Shown here piece by piece: positions 54,430 to 63,145 of a stretch of 64,000 bases of DNA. The stretch covers positions 1-64,000 of the forward strand of contig CAILMI010000012.1 of NCBI GenBank assembly GCA_903835255.1, read 5' to 3'. The DNA is from an uncultured Verrucomicrobia subdivision 3 bacterium (GTDB taxonomy: Bacteria > Verrucomicrobiota > Verrucomicrobiia > Limisphaerales > UBA11358). The notes under the pieces are model-generated. The model had not been told where the DNA came from. It searched no databases and worked only from the letters and a program-made list of their open reading frames with translations. The translations under genes were made by a program, and so were the position numbers. Positions within the stretch are counted from its first letter, which is position 1. Every line of letters begins with the position of its first letter.

Positions 54430-55305
54430 ATGAAAGTCAGCGCGTTCACTTTTTTGAGGAACGGCCAGAAGCTGGGCTACCCCTTTGTGGAATCCATCCG
54501 CTCGGTGCTGCCGATCGTGGATGAGTTCGTCGTGGCGCTCGGCCCCTGCGACGACGACACGGAGCGGATGCTGCGGGCCATCGGCGATCCCAAGATCCGC
54601 ATCTTTCCAACGCAATGGAACGAGCGGGTAAAAAACGACTACAGCATCAAGGGATTCGTTTACGGCCAGCAGAAATCCATCGCGCTCTTCAACTGCACGG
54701 GCGACTGGGCGTTTTATCTGGAAGGCGACGAGATAGTTCATGAAAGCGAGCTGGCGAAAATCCGTGCCGCCATGGAGCGGCATCTGGACGATCCGCGCGT
54801 CGAGGCGCTGGCGTTCGACTATCTGCATTTCTACGGCAATGCGAACACCATCGCCTGGTCGCCGCGCTGGTATCGCAGCGAGGTGCGCATCCTCCGCAAC
54901 ACCATCCCGGCGTGGGGACCGAAGGGATTGTTTTTCGTGGTGCTGGACTCAGCGTTGCGTGGCCATTACCCGACCGCAGCGCACACGGGCGCGACGATTT
55001 ACCACTACGGCTGGGTGAGGAGCGAGACGCAGATGAATTTAAAATCGGAGGCGGTGGAAAAATTTTGGAGCAATCAGGTCAAGACGGGAACGGACTACTC
55101 CCAAATTGATGCGGCCACGCTAAAACCGTTCGCCGGCGTGCATCCGAAAGTCATTCAAGAATGGCTGCCCCCGGCGGCCGGGGTATTTCAGGCCGACCCG
55201 GGCTATCGCCTCACGAGGCGCGACAGGAAACATCGCTTCATGTTGCAACTTGAGCGGTGGTTCGGCTTTCGCTTCAACAAAAAGCATTACAAGCGGGTGC
55301 GCTGA
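54430..55305 (+). CDS. Family 2-like glycosyltransferase
   Basis: A 291-residue protein. The N-terminus MKVSAFTFLRNGQKLGYPF and GDWAFYLEGDEIVHES (a D-x-D-like EGDE) follow the GT-A/GT2 pattern. A conserved ATIYHYGWVRSETQM follows, as in many GT2-like proteins beside sulfotransferases. ATG 54430 is chosen from the family start. It is divergent from the sulfotransferase gene. The acceptor is unknown; a surface polysaccharide role is likely from context. Confidence 0.78.
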   Translation: MKVSAFTFLRNGQKLGYPFVESIRSVLPIVDEFVVALGPCDDDTERMLRAIGDPKIRIFPTQWNERVKNDYSIKGFVYGQQKSIALFNCTGDWAFYLEGDEIVHESELAKIRAAMERHLDDPRVEALAFDYLHFYGNANTIAWSPRWYRSEVRILRNTIPAWGPKGLFFVVLDSALRGHYPTAAHTGATIYHYGWVRSETQMNLKSEAVEKFWSNQVKTGTDYSQIDAATLKPFAGVHPKVIQEWLPPAAGVFQADPGYRLTRRDRKHRFMLQLERWFGFRFNKKHYKRVR

Positions 55306-55320
55306 CAGGGAGCGCGGCAT

Positions 55321-55465
55321 GGTAGGGAAGCCGCGCTGCGGCGTCCCCGCCCGTCAGCGAAGCGAGGGCGGAACGAACGTGGTAAACCGTGCGTCTCTGC
55401 CACTCGATTCCGTCACCTGACGCTGCGCTCGGTGACGGGGAACGGCGCAGCGCGCCTTCCCTACC
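55321..55465. repeat. 145-bp element with 20-bp inverted ends
   Basis: The left end GGTAGGGAAGCCGCGCTGCG pairs with the right end (55446-55465) at 19 of 20 positions. An inner hairpin GTCACCTGACGCTGCG...GGTGAC lies near 55412. The end sequence resembles the GTAGGGCG ends of the composite repeat at 7.1 and 21.3 kb. It is probably a REP- or MITE-type unit; no coding capacity. Confidence 0.75.
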
Positions 55466-55478
55466 AGTGCAAACCGTC

Positions 55479-56924
55479 CTATTTGCCCCGCGCGTAATCC
55501 CGATAATTCCTCTGATATGACCAGCGGTTACGAAGCAGCCAGACGCGGTGTTTCATCCGCTCCGCCCATCCGAAGTCGGCGTCGTGCAATAATTGTTTCC
55601 GGCGGGCTGCAGGAACCTGCAGTTCTTCCAGCCATGAAACCAGCAGAGCAAAAAGCTCCTCCGCCACCGGGCGATTCTGTGCGGCGACGTCCTGAGTCTG
55701 CGCCGGGTCGGTGGGGCGATGAAACAGTTCTGCGCCGCCCAGTCCTTTAGCAGGGGCATAGACGAGGCACCATGTGTCGGTGAGCACGGTCAGGCAGCTC
55801 ACCTGGCCCTTGTGCGGATGGCAGCCGCTGACGGCAAAGCGTTGCGTGCCGGGCTGGCCTTTTATGCGCGGCAGCAGGGAGTTCCCCTGTGCCCAGCGGA
55901 CTTTTGGAATTCCCGCCAGCTCCAGCGCGGTGGCGAACAGGTCCGGCGGCTGGCAGAGTCCGCGCAATGCCTGTCCGGCGCCGAGGCCCGCGGGATGGCG
56001 CACCAGCAAGGGGATATGTCCCAGCTCCTCATAAATCGTGGTGGGACGCGATAACTGCCCTTTCAACGGTTTGCCCAGCATCCCGTGTTCGCCGAAATAG
56101 TAGCCATGGTCGGAGCAGAAAATCACCGCCGTCGATTCCAGTAAGTTTTTTTTCTGCAGGTGCGCCATCAATTGGCCCACCCAGAAATCGGTTTGACTGA
56201 CTTCTGCCTTGTAGAGGCTCCGCATATTTTCGAGATCTGCCATGGGATAACGGCTGGCCTTGCCCGAGTGGGGCCAGAAAACCTTGTCACCTGAAGGATT
56301 CCAAGGGTACTGGTCCAGATAACGCTGGGGTGCGTCCCAAGGCTCATGGGGGTCGAAGGTGTCCAGCCAGAGAAAAAATTTATCGGGCGGCTGATCGAGC
56401 CAGCGCAGGGTTTCCTGGAACACGGTCTCAGTGGGGTTCGTGTTTTTCTGGCGATACCAGTGAGCGTTCCGGCGGTAGCGCTCGAGCCGGTTGGGTTTGG
56501 GTTCCAGTTTTTCCACCGCACAGGGGAGTTCGATCATCGGTTCCGAGGCGGGCTGGAATGGATCGTGCAGCTGGCCCGGCACGTCCCTGACAAAATCAAA
56601 TCCCCGCCCGAATCCGAAGCCCTCCTGCATCAGGTGCAAATTGTCCGCGATGAGCGCCGTGCCGAAGCCGTGGTGTTTGAACACTTCCGCCAGCACCGGG
56701 AATTGAAACGGCAGCGCGCCCCAATCCACCAGTGGAAACGTGTAGCGGCCGCTGAACACTTCGATGCGATTGACCAGCGTGGGAAAGGAGCAGAGCCAGA
56801 AGTCCGAGAAGCTCGCGCTCTCCTTCGCCAGCTGATCCAGATGAGGCGTGGCGACGGGCTGCCGCCCGACAAAGCCGAGGTGGTCGTAGCGGAACGTGTC
56901 TGAACAGATGACGAGGATGTTCAT
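55479..56924 (-). CDS. Alkaline-phosphatase superfamily (sulfatase-like) hydrolase with non-sulfatase nucleophile box
   Basis: A 481-residue protein. The metal-site motifs NILVICSDTFRYDHLGF at the N-terminus and IFCSDHGYYFGEHG are typical of the sulfatase family. The nucleophile box, normally C/S-x-P-x-R followed by a Gly six residues after Arg, reads T-L-V-N-R with that Gly kept, so the formylglycine Cys is replaced by Thr. This suggests a phosphatase, phosphodiesterase or phosphotransferase of the superfamily. It overlaps the glycosyltransferase gene by four bases. ATG 56924 is fixed by the motif. Confidence 0.83.
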   Translation of the reverse strand: MNILVICSDTFRYDHLGFVGRQPVATPHLDQLAKESASFSDFWLCSFPTLVNRIEVFSGRYTFPLVDWGALPFQFPVLAEVFKHHGFGTALIADNLHLMQEGFGFGRGFDFVRDVPGQLHDPFQPASEPMIELPCAVEKLEPKPNRLERYRRNAHWYRQKNTNPTETVFQETLRWLDQPPDKFFLWLDTFDPHEPWDAPQRYLDQYPWNPSGDKVFWPHSGKASRYPMADLENMRSLYKAEVSQTDFWVGQLMAHLQKKNLLESTAVIFCSDHGYYFGEHGMLGKPLKGQLSRPTTIYEELGHIPLLVRHPAGLGAGQALRGLCQPPDLFATALELAGIPKVRWAQGNSLLPRIKGQPGTQRFAVSGCHPHKGQVSCLTVLTDTWCLVYAPAKGLGGAELFHRPTDPAQTQDVAAQNRPVAEELFALLVSWLEELQVPAARRKQLLHDADFGWAERMKHRVWLLRNRWSYQRNYRDYARGK

Positions 56925-57709
56925 GGGCGGGAAATCTTGTCCGATGACGACCACCGGCGTTCCAGCAGAAAGGCATACTTGGCGAAGACGTTCATCCACT
57001 TTGCGCCAGCGATCACCCAACCGCGCCAGCCGTCGCGCCAGCCGTTCTTTACCATGAGTATTTTAAAAAACGCCATCCAGGGAGAAAAGACCGCCTGATA
57101 CCATCGGCAAGACCGCCCGGAGTGCTCAAAGGAATCAGCCGCGAGCTTGGCGTATTTCAAAGTGTTCTGAAAATGATCCAGAACAGAACAAAACGGATAG
57201 TGCAACAGATCGCCTGCCAGCCGGCGGGTAATGCCTGTCACTTCAAGTTTTTCGTGAACCTCCAGCCCGACCCAGCGCGCACAATTCCCGCGCACCAGGC
57301 GTAAACGCCATTCCGGATACCAGGCGTGGCGTATCCATTGGCCCAGATAAAAATTCAGACGGCTGCAGAAGAAGCCCTGTTCATGCGGCTCCCCCTGGGA
57401 AAAAAGCTGGCGGATATTGGCCGCCAGCTCCGGGGATACCGCTTCATCCGCATCCAGAAAAAGAATCCAAGGTTGGGTGCAATAGGACAAGGCGACGTTT
57501 TTCTGCGCGACGTATCCCGCCCAAGGGTTCACCTTGAAAACCGCCCCGGCGCGTTCGGCGGCGGCACGCGTGCCGTCCGTGGAGCCGGAGTCAATCACCA
57601 CAATCTCAGCTGCGAGGCCGCGGATGCTTTCAAGGCAGCGGGGCAGATTGTGCTCCTCGTTTAAGGTGATGATCGCCACGGAAAGCGGCAGCCTGTTTTC
57701 TACCGGCAT
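56921..57709 (-). CDS. Family 2 glycosyltransferase, LPS core type
   Basis: A 262-residue protein. It has LSVAIITLNEEHNLPRCLESI at the N-terminus, VVIDSGSTDGT (nucleotide-binding) and ILFLDADEAVSPEL (D-x-D). The Trp-rich C-terminal part is typical of WaaE/KdtX-like enzymes that add glucose to the lipopolysaccharide core. It lies between a heptosyltransferase and the sulfatase-like gene in one minus-strand operon, supporting a role in the LPS core or a related surface glycan. Confidence 0.88.
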   Translation of the reverse strand: MPVENRLPLSVAIITLNEEHNLPRCLESIRGLAAEIVVIDSGSTDGTRAAAERAGAVFKVNPWAGYVAQKNVALSYCTQPWILFLDADEAVSPELAANIRQLFSQGEPHEQGFFCSRLNFYLGQWIRHAWYPEWRLRLVRGNCARWVGLEVHEKLEVTGITRRLAGDLLHYPFCSVLDHFQNTLKYAKLAADSFEHSGRSCRWYQAVFSPWMAFFKILMVKNGWRDGWRGWVIAGAKWMNVFAKYAFLLERRWSSSDKISRP

Positions 57710-57734
57710 GATGGCGGAGTGTAGCCGGGTTCAT

Positions 57735-58763
57735 TCACGCAGTGCAAAAAGATTCCGCCGCGCCCTCCGGCTTAAGGCGCAGCGCGTGAGTGGTCGCCTT
57801 GATCACCGTGTTGATTTCCACCGACGATATCGGCTGGCCGGGGGATGCCGCAACCGTCCAGTCCGGATGCAGGAAGGGAAAGGTCGGGCCGCACTTATCG
57901 TCCTTGCGATCGGAACGCATGAGCATCACCACGCGCCGGCCCAGCGCCACGGCGAGGTGCGGCAGTCCCGTGTCGCCACCCACGACGAGCGTGGACAGTT
58001 TCATCAGTCCGCCGGTGACGAGCAGCGGCACGCCGGCGGAAACAGGAAAGCCCGCCGCGCGGACGGATTCCAGCGCGGCGCGGTCAGCCGGGCCGCCGCC
58101 GAAAACAACGTGCACGCCCAGGGCCTGCCAGTGTCCCGCCAGCGCCAAAAAATTTTTCAGCGGCCAGTTGTTTTTCGTCTTGCTGGTGAAGGGCTGGAGA
58201 AATAGCGTGGGCCTGCCCGTGTCTAGCCTGTGCGCTGCAAAAAACCGCCGCGCTTCCTCCAGTGCGTCTTCGGGTAAGATGTATTCATTGCGGATGGGGC
58301 CGATACGCAGTCCGCAGTCCCGCAGCAGCCCTAGGCTGGCTTCGGCCGGATGCTGAGTCTCGACGCGCGGCACGCCGTGGGTATAGGCCCAGCTGCGCGG
58401 CGACTGATAGACCGTGCCCCAGCGTTCCGGCGCCCCGGTCCACCAGGACAGTAATGCCGTCTCGCCATAGCCTTGAAAATCAATGGTGCGGGAAAATCCC
58501 GGCTGGCGGAGGGCGCGCAGCAGGCGCAGGGTGCTCGCGCAGGCAGTGGAAATTTTCCCTGAACGGTAAATCTTGCGATCCACCGGAATGACCGCGTCAA
58601 TCTCCGCAAACCCGCGCACCAGCGGCGCATGTTCCTGGGAGACTAGAAAATGGAGTTTCGCGTCAGGAAAATTTTCCCGGACGACATGAACGGCGGGTAG
58701 CGTGAAGAGCACATCGCCGATGGATCTCAGGCGGATCAATAAAATATTTTCCCGGGCGGTCAT
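57735..58763 (-). CDS. Family 9 glycosyltransferase (heptosyltransferase type)
   Basis: A 342-residue GT9 protein with ENILLIRLRSIGDVLFTLPAVHVV at the N-terminus (the GDxLxxTPA-like box) and LFLQPFTSKTKNNWPLKNFLALA. The donor-site segment VVGGDTGLPHLAVALGRRVVMLM follows. These enzymes add heptose or similar sugars during LPS core synthesis at the cytoplasmic face. First gene of the three-gene glycan operon. Confidence 0.9.
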   Translation of the reverse strand: MTARENILLIRLRSIGDVLFTLPAVHVVRENFPDAKLHFLVSQEHAPLVRGFAEIDAVIPVDRKIYRSGKISTACASTLRLLRALRQPGFSRTIDFQGYGETALLSWWTGAPERWGTVYQSPRSWAYTHGVPRVETQHPAEASLGLLRDCGLRIGPIRNEYILPEDALEEARRFFAAHRLDTGRPTLFLQPFTSKTKNNWPLKNFLALAGHWQALGVHVVFGGGPADRAALESVRAAGFPVSAGVPLLVTGGLMKLSTLVVGGDTGLPHLAVALGRRVVMLMRSDRKDDKCGPTFPFLHPDWTVAASPGQPISSVEINTVIKATTHALRLKPEGAAESFCTA

Positions 58764-58961
58764 GCGAGTGCTTCCTTCAGTTTATGTGGAGAAGTGTCTG
58801 CGGGCAAAAACAATCCTCCTCGACCAATGGTGGGCGGAGCAACGCGTCCCACCTGTCCCAAAGTTACCCGGAACTGCTAGAGACGAAGTCCCTCGAGAAA
58901 TTCTACGGCGATGAAGCGTTTGCCGCTGCGGCTGACCCCGGATGGGTCTCACACCCTGAAA

Positions 58962-60119
58962 TCAGCCGCGCCGTTCGACCAGCGCCCGGAATTCGGCGAA
59001 CAGCGGGGTGGAATCATGCGGCCCCGGCGAGGCTTCGGGATGGTATTGCACGGAAAACACCGGCTTGGTCTTGTGTCGCAATCCCTCGACCGTCTGGTCG
59101 TTGAGATTGATGCGGTTCACCACCACCTCGGACGGAAGGCTGGCCGCATCCACCGCGAAGCCGTGGTTTTGGGAGGTGATCTCCACCCGGCCTGAATCCA
59201 GATCCTTGACTGGCTGGTTGCCGCCCCGGTGGCCGAATTTCAACTTGAAGGTTTTCCCGCCAAACGCCTGGCCCAAAATCTGGTTGCCCAGACAGATGCC
59301 GAAAATAGGGATGCCGGTGTCCAGCAGGGCCTTCACTTCCTGCACGATGTAGCCGAGCGCGGCAGGATCGCCGGGGCCGTTGGAGAGGAAAATTCCGGCG
59401 GGCTTGTGGCGCAGCGCCTCCGCCGCGGTCGTCGTCGCAGGCAGGACCTGCGTGGCAAAACCGTGCTGACGCAGGCGGCGCAGGATGTTGTATTTCATCC
59501 CGTAATCAAAGGCGACGATGGGAATATCGGCGGGCGGCAGCGGTTTGCGGGCGCTGCGGGCATCGGCCATCGCAATCCCGCGCACAAGATCAAATGCGGC
59601 ACTTTGTTCGTCTTTTTCGTCCCAGCGAAACGCCTTCGGATGCGTGACCTCTTTGACGTAGTCCACGCCGGCGAAGACAAACGCCTTCGCGCGGCGGACC
59701 GCCTCGGTTTCAGTGATGTCTTCGGTGGAGATGAACCCGTTCAGAGCCCCGCGCACCCGGAGTTTCTTGGTCAGCGCGCGCGTATCAATCCCTTGTATGC
59801 CGGGGATGCCGTTTTTCTCCAAATAATCTCCCAGGGAAGAATCGGAGCGCCAATTGCTGACCACCGGCGAGAGTTCGCGGACGACAAATCCGGCCGCATG
59901 CGGTTTCCAGGATTCCACGTCCACGGTGTTGACCCCGTAATTGCCGATGAGCGGGTAGGTCATCGTGACGATCTGGCCCTTGTAGGAAGGGTCGGTGAGG
60001 ATTTCCTGGTAGCCAGTCATGGACGTGTTGAAGCAGACCTCGCCGCTGGCGGAGGCGCGCGCGCCAAAACCCTGACCGTGAAACACCGAGCCGTCTTCAA
60101 GTGCTAAAATGGCTTTCAT
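58962..60119 (-). CDS. carA: Carbamoyl-phosphate synthase small subunit
   Basis: A 385-residue glutamine amidotransferase that feeds ammonia to CarB for arginine and pyrimidine synthesis. The N-terminal domain has [18 protein letters not shown]. The class I amidotransferase domain has the nucleophile box [13 protein letters not shown] and the His/Glu box [13 protein letters not shown]. Length and motifs are complete. pyrC lies two genes upstream on the same strand, which fits a pyrimidine gene cluster. Confidence 0.97.
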   Translation of the reverse strand: MKAILALEDGSVFHGQGFGARASASGEVCFNTSMTGYQEILTDPSYKGQIVTMTYPLIGNYGVNTVDVESWKPHAAGFVVRELSPVVSNWRSDSSLGDYLEKNGIPGIQGIDTRALTKKLRVRGALNGFISTEDITETEAVRRAKAFVFAGVDYVKEVTHPKAFRWDEKDEQSAAFDLVRGIAMADARSARKPLPPADIPIVAFDYGMKYNILRRLRQHGFATQVLPATTTAAEALRHKPAGIFLSNGPGDPAALGYIVQEVKALLDTGIPIFGICLGNQILGQAFGGKTFKLKFGHRGGNQPVKDLDSGRVEITSQNHGFAVDAASLPSEVVVNRINLNDQTVEGLRHKTKPVFSVQYHPEASPGPHDSTPLFAEFRALVERRG

Positions 60120-60167
60120 CAGATTCGCAGCAGCGTAGGGGAAATTCCGGCCTGATGCAAAAAAAAA

Positions 60168-60190
60168 GGCGCGCCAGTTTCAGGCGCGCC
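60168..60190 (-). terminator. Terminator of the thioredoxin-like gene
   Basis: A perfect 8-bp stem (GGCGCGCC twice, self-complementary) with a 7-base loop. On the minus strand it is followed by a run of nine or more T. It lies 22 bp after the stop of the gene at 60212-60661 and separates it from carA. Confidence 0.88.
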
Positions 60191-60211
60191 TGGAAAGTGT
60201 TCGGAAGAAAT

Positions 60212-60661
60212 CTAGGGCTTGTTGAATTTTTTCAGTTTCGCGATGAACGCGTCCGGCCCGCCGGGGGCGTAGCCGACCTGGCGTCCGATCTCTTTGCCCT
60301 CGGCATTGAGCACGACAAAAGTCGGATAGCCATCCACCTTGTATTTCGCGCCCAGCGCCTTGTTGGCGGCCTTCAAGGCGTCGCTTTGAGGTTTTGCCTT
60401 AGGGTAATCCACGACCACCAATTCCAAGTGGGTCCTGGCGTATGCCGCAAAGGTGTCCGTGGCCAAGGTGTCCTTGTCAAACTTGATGCACCAGCTGCAC
60501 CAGTCTGAGCCGGTGAAATCCAGCAGGACCATCTTCTTTTCCGCCTTGGCCTGAGCCAGGGCCTTGGGCAAATCGGTGCCCCAATTCAAGTCCGCCGCCA
60601 TGGCCTGCAGGCCAATGCCAGCCATCAGCGCCACGGCCGCCAGTAGTTGTCGTTTTTTCAT
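60212..60661 (-). CDS. Periplasmic thioredoxin-like protein
   Basis: A 149-residue protein with a signal peptide (about 1-22) and a thioredoxin fold. The redox motif is WCSWC (about residues 54-58) within LLDFTGSDWCSWCIKFDKDTL, and the cis-Pro segment is DGYPTFVVL. This is the DUF255/thioredoxin_7-like class common in exported redox proteins. It probably reduces or isomerises disulphides in the periplasm. It lies between pyrC and carA but has its own terminator. Confidence 0.9.
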   Translation of the reverse strand: MKKRQLLAAVALMAGIGLQAMAADLNWGTDLPKALAQAKAEKKMVLLDFTGSDWCSWCIKFDKDTLATDTFAAYARTHLELVVVDYPKAKPQSDALKAANKALGAKYKVDGYPTFVVLNAEGKEIGRQVGYAPGGPDAFIAKLKKFNKP

Positions 60662-60677
60662 AATGGGATTTTCAGAG

Positions 60678-62063
60678 TCAGACTCCGGGGGCTTTCACCC
60701 GTTCGCTCCAGACGGTTTTTCCTGCGACCACGGTTGCCACCGCCTTGCCTTTGAGCTTCCACCCAAAAAATGGGGAGTTCTTGGATTTGCTAGCGGAGGT
60801 CCCCGGTTGAAAGACCCATTCGCAGTCGGGATCCAGCACAGTCACATCCGCTACGGCGCCGACGCTCAGCGTGCCCCGGTTTAGGTTCAGCAACCGCGCC
60901 GGATTGATCGTGAACTTCGCGAGCATGTCGGCGAGCGACATCCGGTTCGTGTGGACGAGCTGCATGAGCGAGAGCGCCAGTTCGGTTTCGAGGCCGGTGA
61001 TGCCAAAGGGCGCGTAGTCGAATTCTACTTCCTTCTCGTAATCGCAGTGCGGCGCGTGGTCGCTGCACAGGATCTCAATCGTCCCGTCGGCCAGGCCCTC
61101 TAGAATCGCCTCCCGGTCGCGCGCGGAGCGCAGGGGCGGATTCATCTTGAAATTCGTGTCGTAGGCCGGCCAGGTCGGCAGCCCCTCCCTCCTCCCGCCC
61201 CCCGTCGCCAGAAGCGATTGGCCGTCGTCGGCCCAGAATTTTTCGCTGCCCGCAACCGCCGCATCCGTCAGGGTGAAATGATGGGGGCAGGCTTCGCCGG
61301 ACACCGGCACCCCGCGCTTTTTTGCCTCGCGGATCAGTGCCACGCTGCCCGCCGCGCTCAAGTGCTGGCAGTGGATCCGTGTGCCGGTGAGTTCCGCGAG
61401 CAGGATGTTCCGGGCCACGATCATTTCTTCGCCGGCCGACGGCCAGCCGCGGAGGCCGAGCGCCACGCTCCAATAGCCCTCGTTCATCACGCCGTCCGTC
61501 ACCAGCGGATAATCCTGGCAATGATCCATGACCGGCAGGTCGAACATCTTGGCGTATTCACAGGCGCGCCGCATGAGTTCGTTGTTCTGGACACAGTGTC
61601 CGTCATCGGTGATGGCGACGACGCCGGCTTTTTTGAGCGAGCCGATGGGGGAGAGCTCCTCGCCGGCGATGTTTTTGGTAATAGTGCCGGCGACGAAAAC
61701 GTTGACGAGGCCGGCCTGCGCCGCCCGCTCGTGGATGAGCGCCACGGTGCCGGCATTGTCGATCGCCGGGGAGGTATTGGGCATGCAGACCACGGAGGCG
61801 AATCCGCCGCGTGCCGCTGCGGCGGCGCCGCTGGCAATGGTTTCCTTGGCGGTCTGTCCTGGTTCGCGAAAATGGACATGCAGGTCGATCAGGCCGGGGC
61901 AGACAATTTTCCCGGTCGCGTCGAGCCGGGGGATGTCGGCGGGTGCTGGAAGGAGGTTGCCGACGGCGGCGATTTTCCCATTGAGAATCAAGACCTCAGC
62001 GCGGGCGTCAAAATGGTTGGCGGGGTCGATCACCCGTCCGCCGGTGAGCAGCAGTGAATTCAC
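60678..62063 (-). CDS. pyrC: Dihydroorotase, class I
   Basis: A 461-residue amidohydrolase of pyrimidine synthesis. It has LIDLHVHFREPGQTAKETI (metal-binding HxH), CMPNTSPAIDNA, HCQHLSAAGSV, EACPHHFTLTD and ILCSDHAPHCDYEKE. A Gly/Arg-rich insertion of about 25 residues (SEKFWADDGQSLLATGGGRR and on) sits between ACPHHFTLTDAAV and YDTNFKMNPPLR, where most relatives run straight through. The start codon is GTG. With carA it forms a pyrimidine cluster. Confidence 0.95.
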   Translation of the reverse strand: MNSLLLTGGRVIDPANHFDARAEVLILNGKIAAVGNLLPAPADIPRLDATGKIVCPGLIDLHVHFREPGQTAKETIASGAAAAARGGFASVVCMPNTSPAIDNAGTVALIHERAAQAGLVNVFVAGTITKNIAGEELSPIGSLKKAGVVAITDDGHCVQNNELMRRACEYAKMFDLPVMDHCQDYPLVTDGVMNEGYWSVALGLRGWPSAGEEMIVARNILLAELTGTRIHCQHLSAAGSVALIREAKKRGVPVSGEACPHHFTLTDAAVAGSEKFWADDGQSLLATGGGRREGLPTWPAYDTNFKMNPPLRSARDREAILEGLADGTIEILCSDHAPHCDYEKEVEFDYAPFGITGLETELALSLMQLVHTNRMSLADMLAKFTINPARLLNLNRGTLSVGAVADVTVLDPDCEWVFQPGTSASKSKNSPFFGWKLKGKAVATVVAGKTVWSERVKAPGV

Positions 62064-62176
62064 GGGCCCAGACTAGTGGCGGGGGTGGGGCAAGGCAAGG
62101 TCAGACCACGGCCGGGCGGCCATAAATTGACTCGCGCGCGCGCCTTTTTTTTGACACGGTCGCGGCGGTAATTGCA

Positions 62177-63142
62177 ATGTGGCCATTCCTTTTCAAGCGT
62201 CTGCTGCACCTGATTCCGCTCTTGCTGGGCGTTTCCCTGCTGACGTTCCTGCTCATGGCCCTGTCCCCGGGCGATTACTACACGGCGCTTTCGCAGAACC
62301 CCCAGATCTCCCCGGAAACCCTCGCCCATCTCAAGGCCCGGTTTCATCTCGGCGAGCCCTGGTACGTGCAATACTTTTACTGGCTTAAAAACATCCTGCA
62401 CGGCGATTTCGGCTACTCGATGGCCTACAAAATCCCCGCCAGCTCGCTCATTTTCGAGCGCCTCGGCAACACCTTTCTGCTGTCGTTCTCCGCCCTGATC
62501 CTCGCTTGGGGCGTTGCCATCCCGCTCGGCATTTGGGCGGCGGTTAAAAAAGATTCGTGGGCCGACCGCGCCTGCTCGCTGGTGGCGTTCGTCGGCCTCT
62601 CCGTGCCAGATGTGCTGCTGTCCCTGCTTGCCTTATGGTTCGCCGCCGCCACCGGCTGGTTTCCCGTGGGCGGCGCGCAAAGCCCGATTTACGATCTGCT
62701 TTCACCGGCCCAGCAATTCTGGGATCGGGCCCATCATCTGCTGCTGCCCGCGCTGGTGCTGGCTGCCGCCGACATGGCGGGCATCATGCGACAGACCCGC
62801 TCCAATCTGCTCGACACCCTCCGGGCCGAATACGTCACCGCCGCGCGCGCGCGCGGCCTTGGCGAAGGCTGGGTGATTTACCGGCACGCGCTCCGCAACG
62901 CTATCAACCCCCTGCTCACGATTTTCGGCTACTCGCTGGCCGCGCTGTTGAGCGGCGCGTTCATTGTTGAAAACATCATGGCCTGGCCCGGCCTCGGACG
63001 CCTGACCCTCGAGGCGTTTTTTGCAAAGGATTCCTACCTGGTCGTGGACTCGGTCGTTTTGGCCACCGCCCTGCTGGTCGCAGGCAACTTCATCGCCGAC
63101 CTGCTCCTCGCCTGGAGCGACCCGCGCATCCGACTCAAATAA
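62177..63142 (+). CDS. ABC transporter permease, DppB/OppB type
   Basis: A 321-residue inner-membrane permease with six helices. It has the family N-terminus LFKRLLHLIPLLLGVSLLTFLL and the EAA loop EYVTAARARGLGEGWVIYRHALRNAINPLLTIFG, which contacts the ATPase. It belongs to the peptide/nickel/oligopeptide importer family. The next gene, three bases after its stop, is the matching DppC-type permease; ATPase and binding-protein genes would lie beyond the window. Confidence 0.94.
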   Translation: MWPFLFKRLLHLIPLLLGVSLLTFLLMALSPGDYYTALSQNPQISPETLAHLKARFHLGEPWYVQYFYWLKNILHGDFGYSMAYKIPASSLIFERLGNTFLLSFSALILAWGVAIPLGIWAAVKKDSWADRACSLVAFVGLSVPDVLLSLLALWFAAATGWFPVGGAQSPIYDLLSPAQQFWDRAHHLLLPALVLAAADMAGIMRQTRSNLLDTLRAEYVTAARARGLGEGWVIYRHALRNAINPLLTIFGYSLAALLSGAFIVENIMAWPGLGRLTLEAFFAKDSYLVVDSVVLATALLVAGNFIADLLLAWSDPRIRLK

Positions 63143-63145
63143 GCG

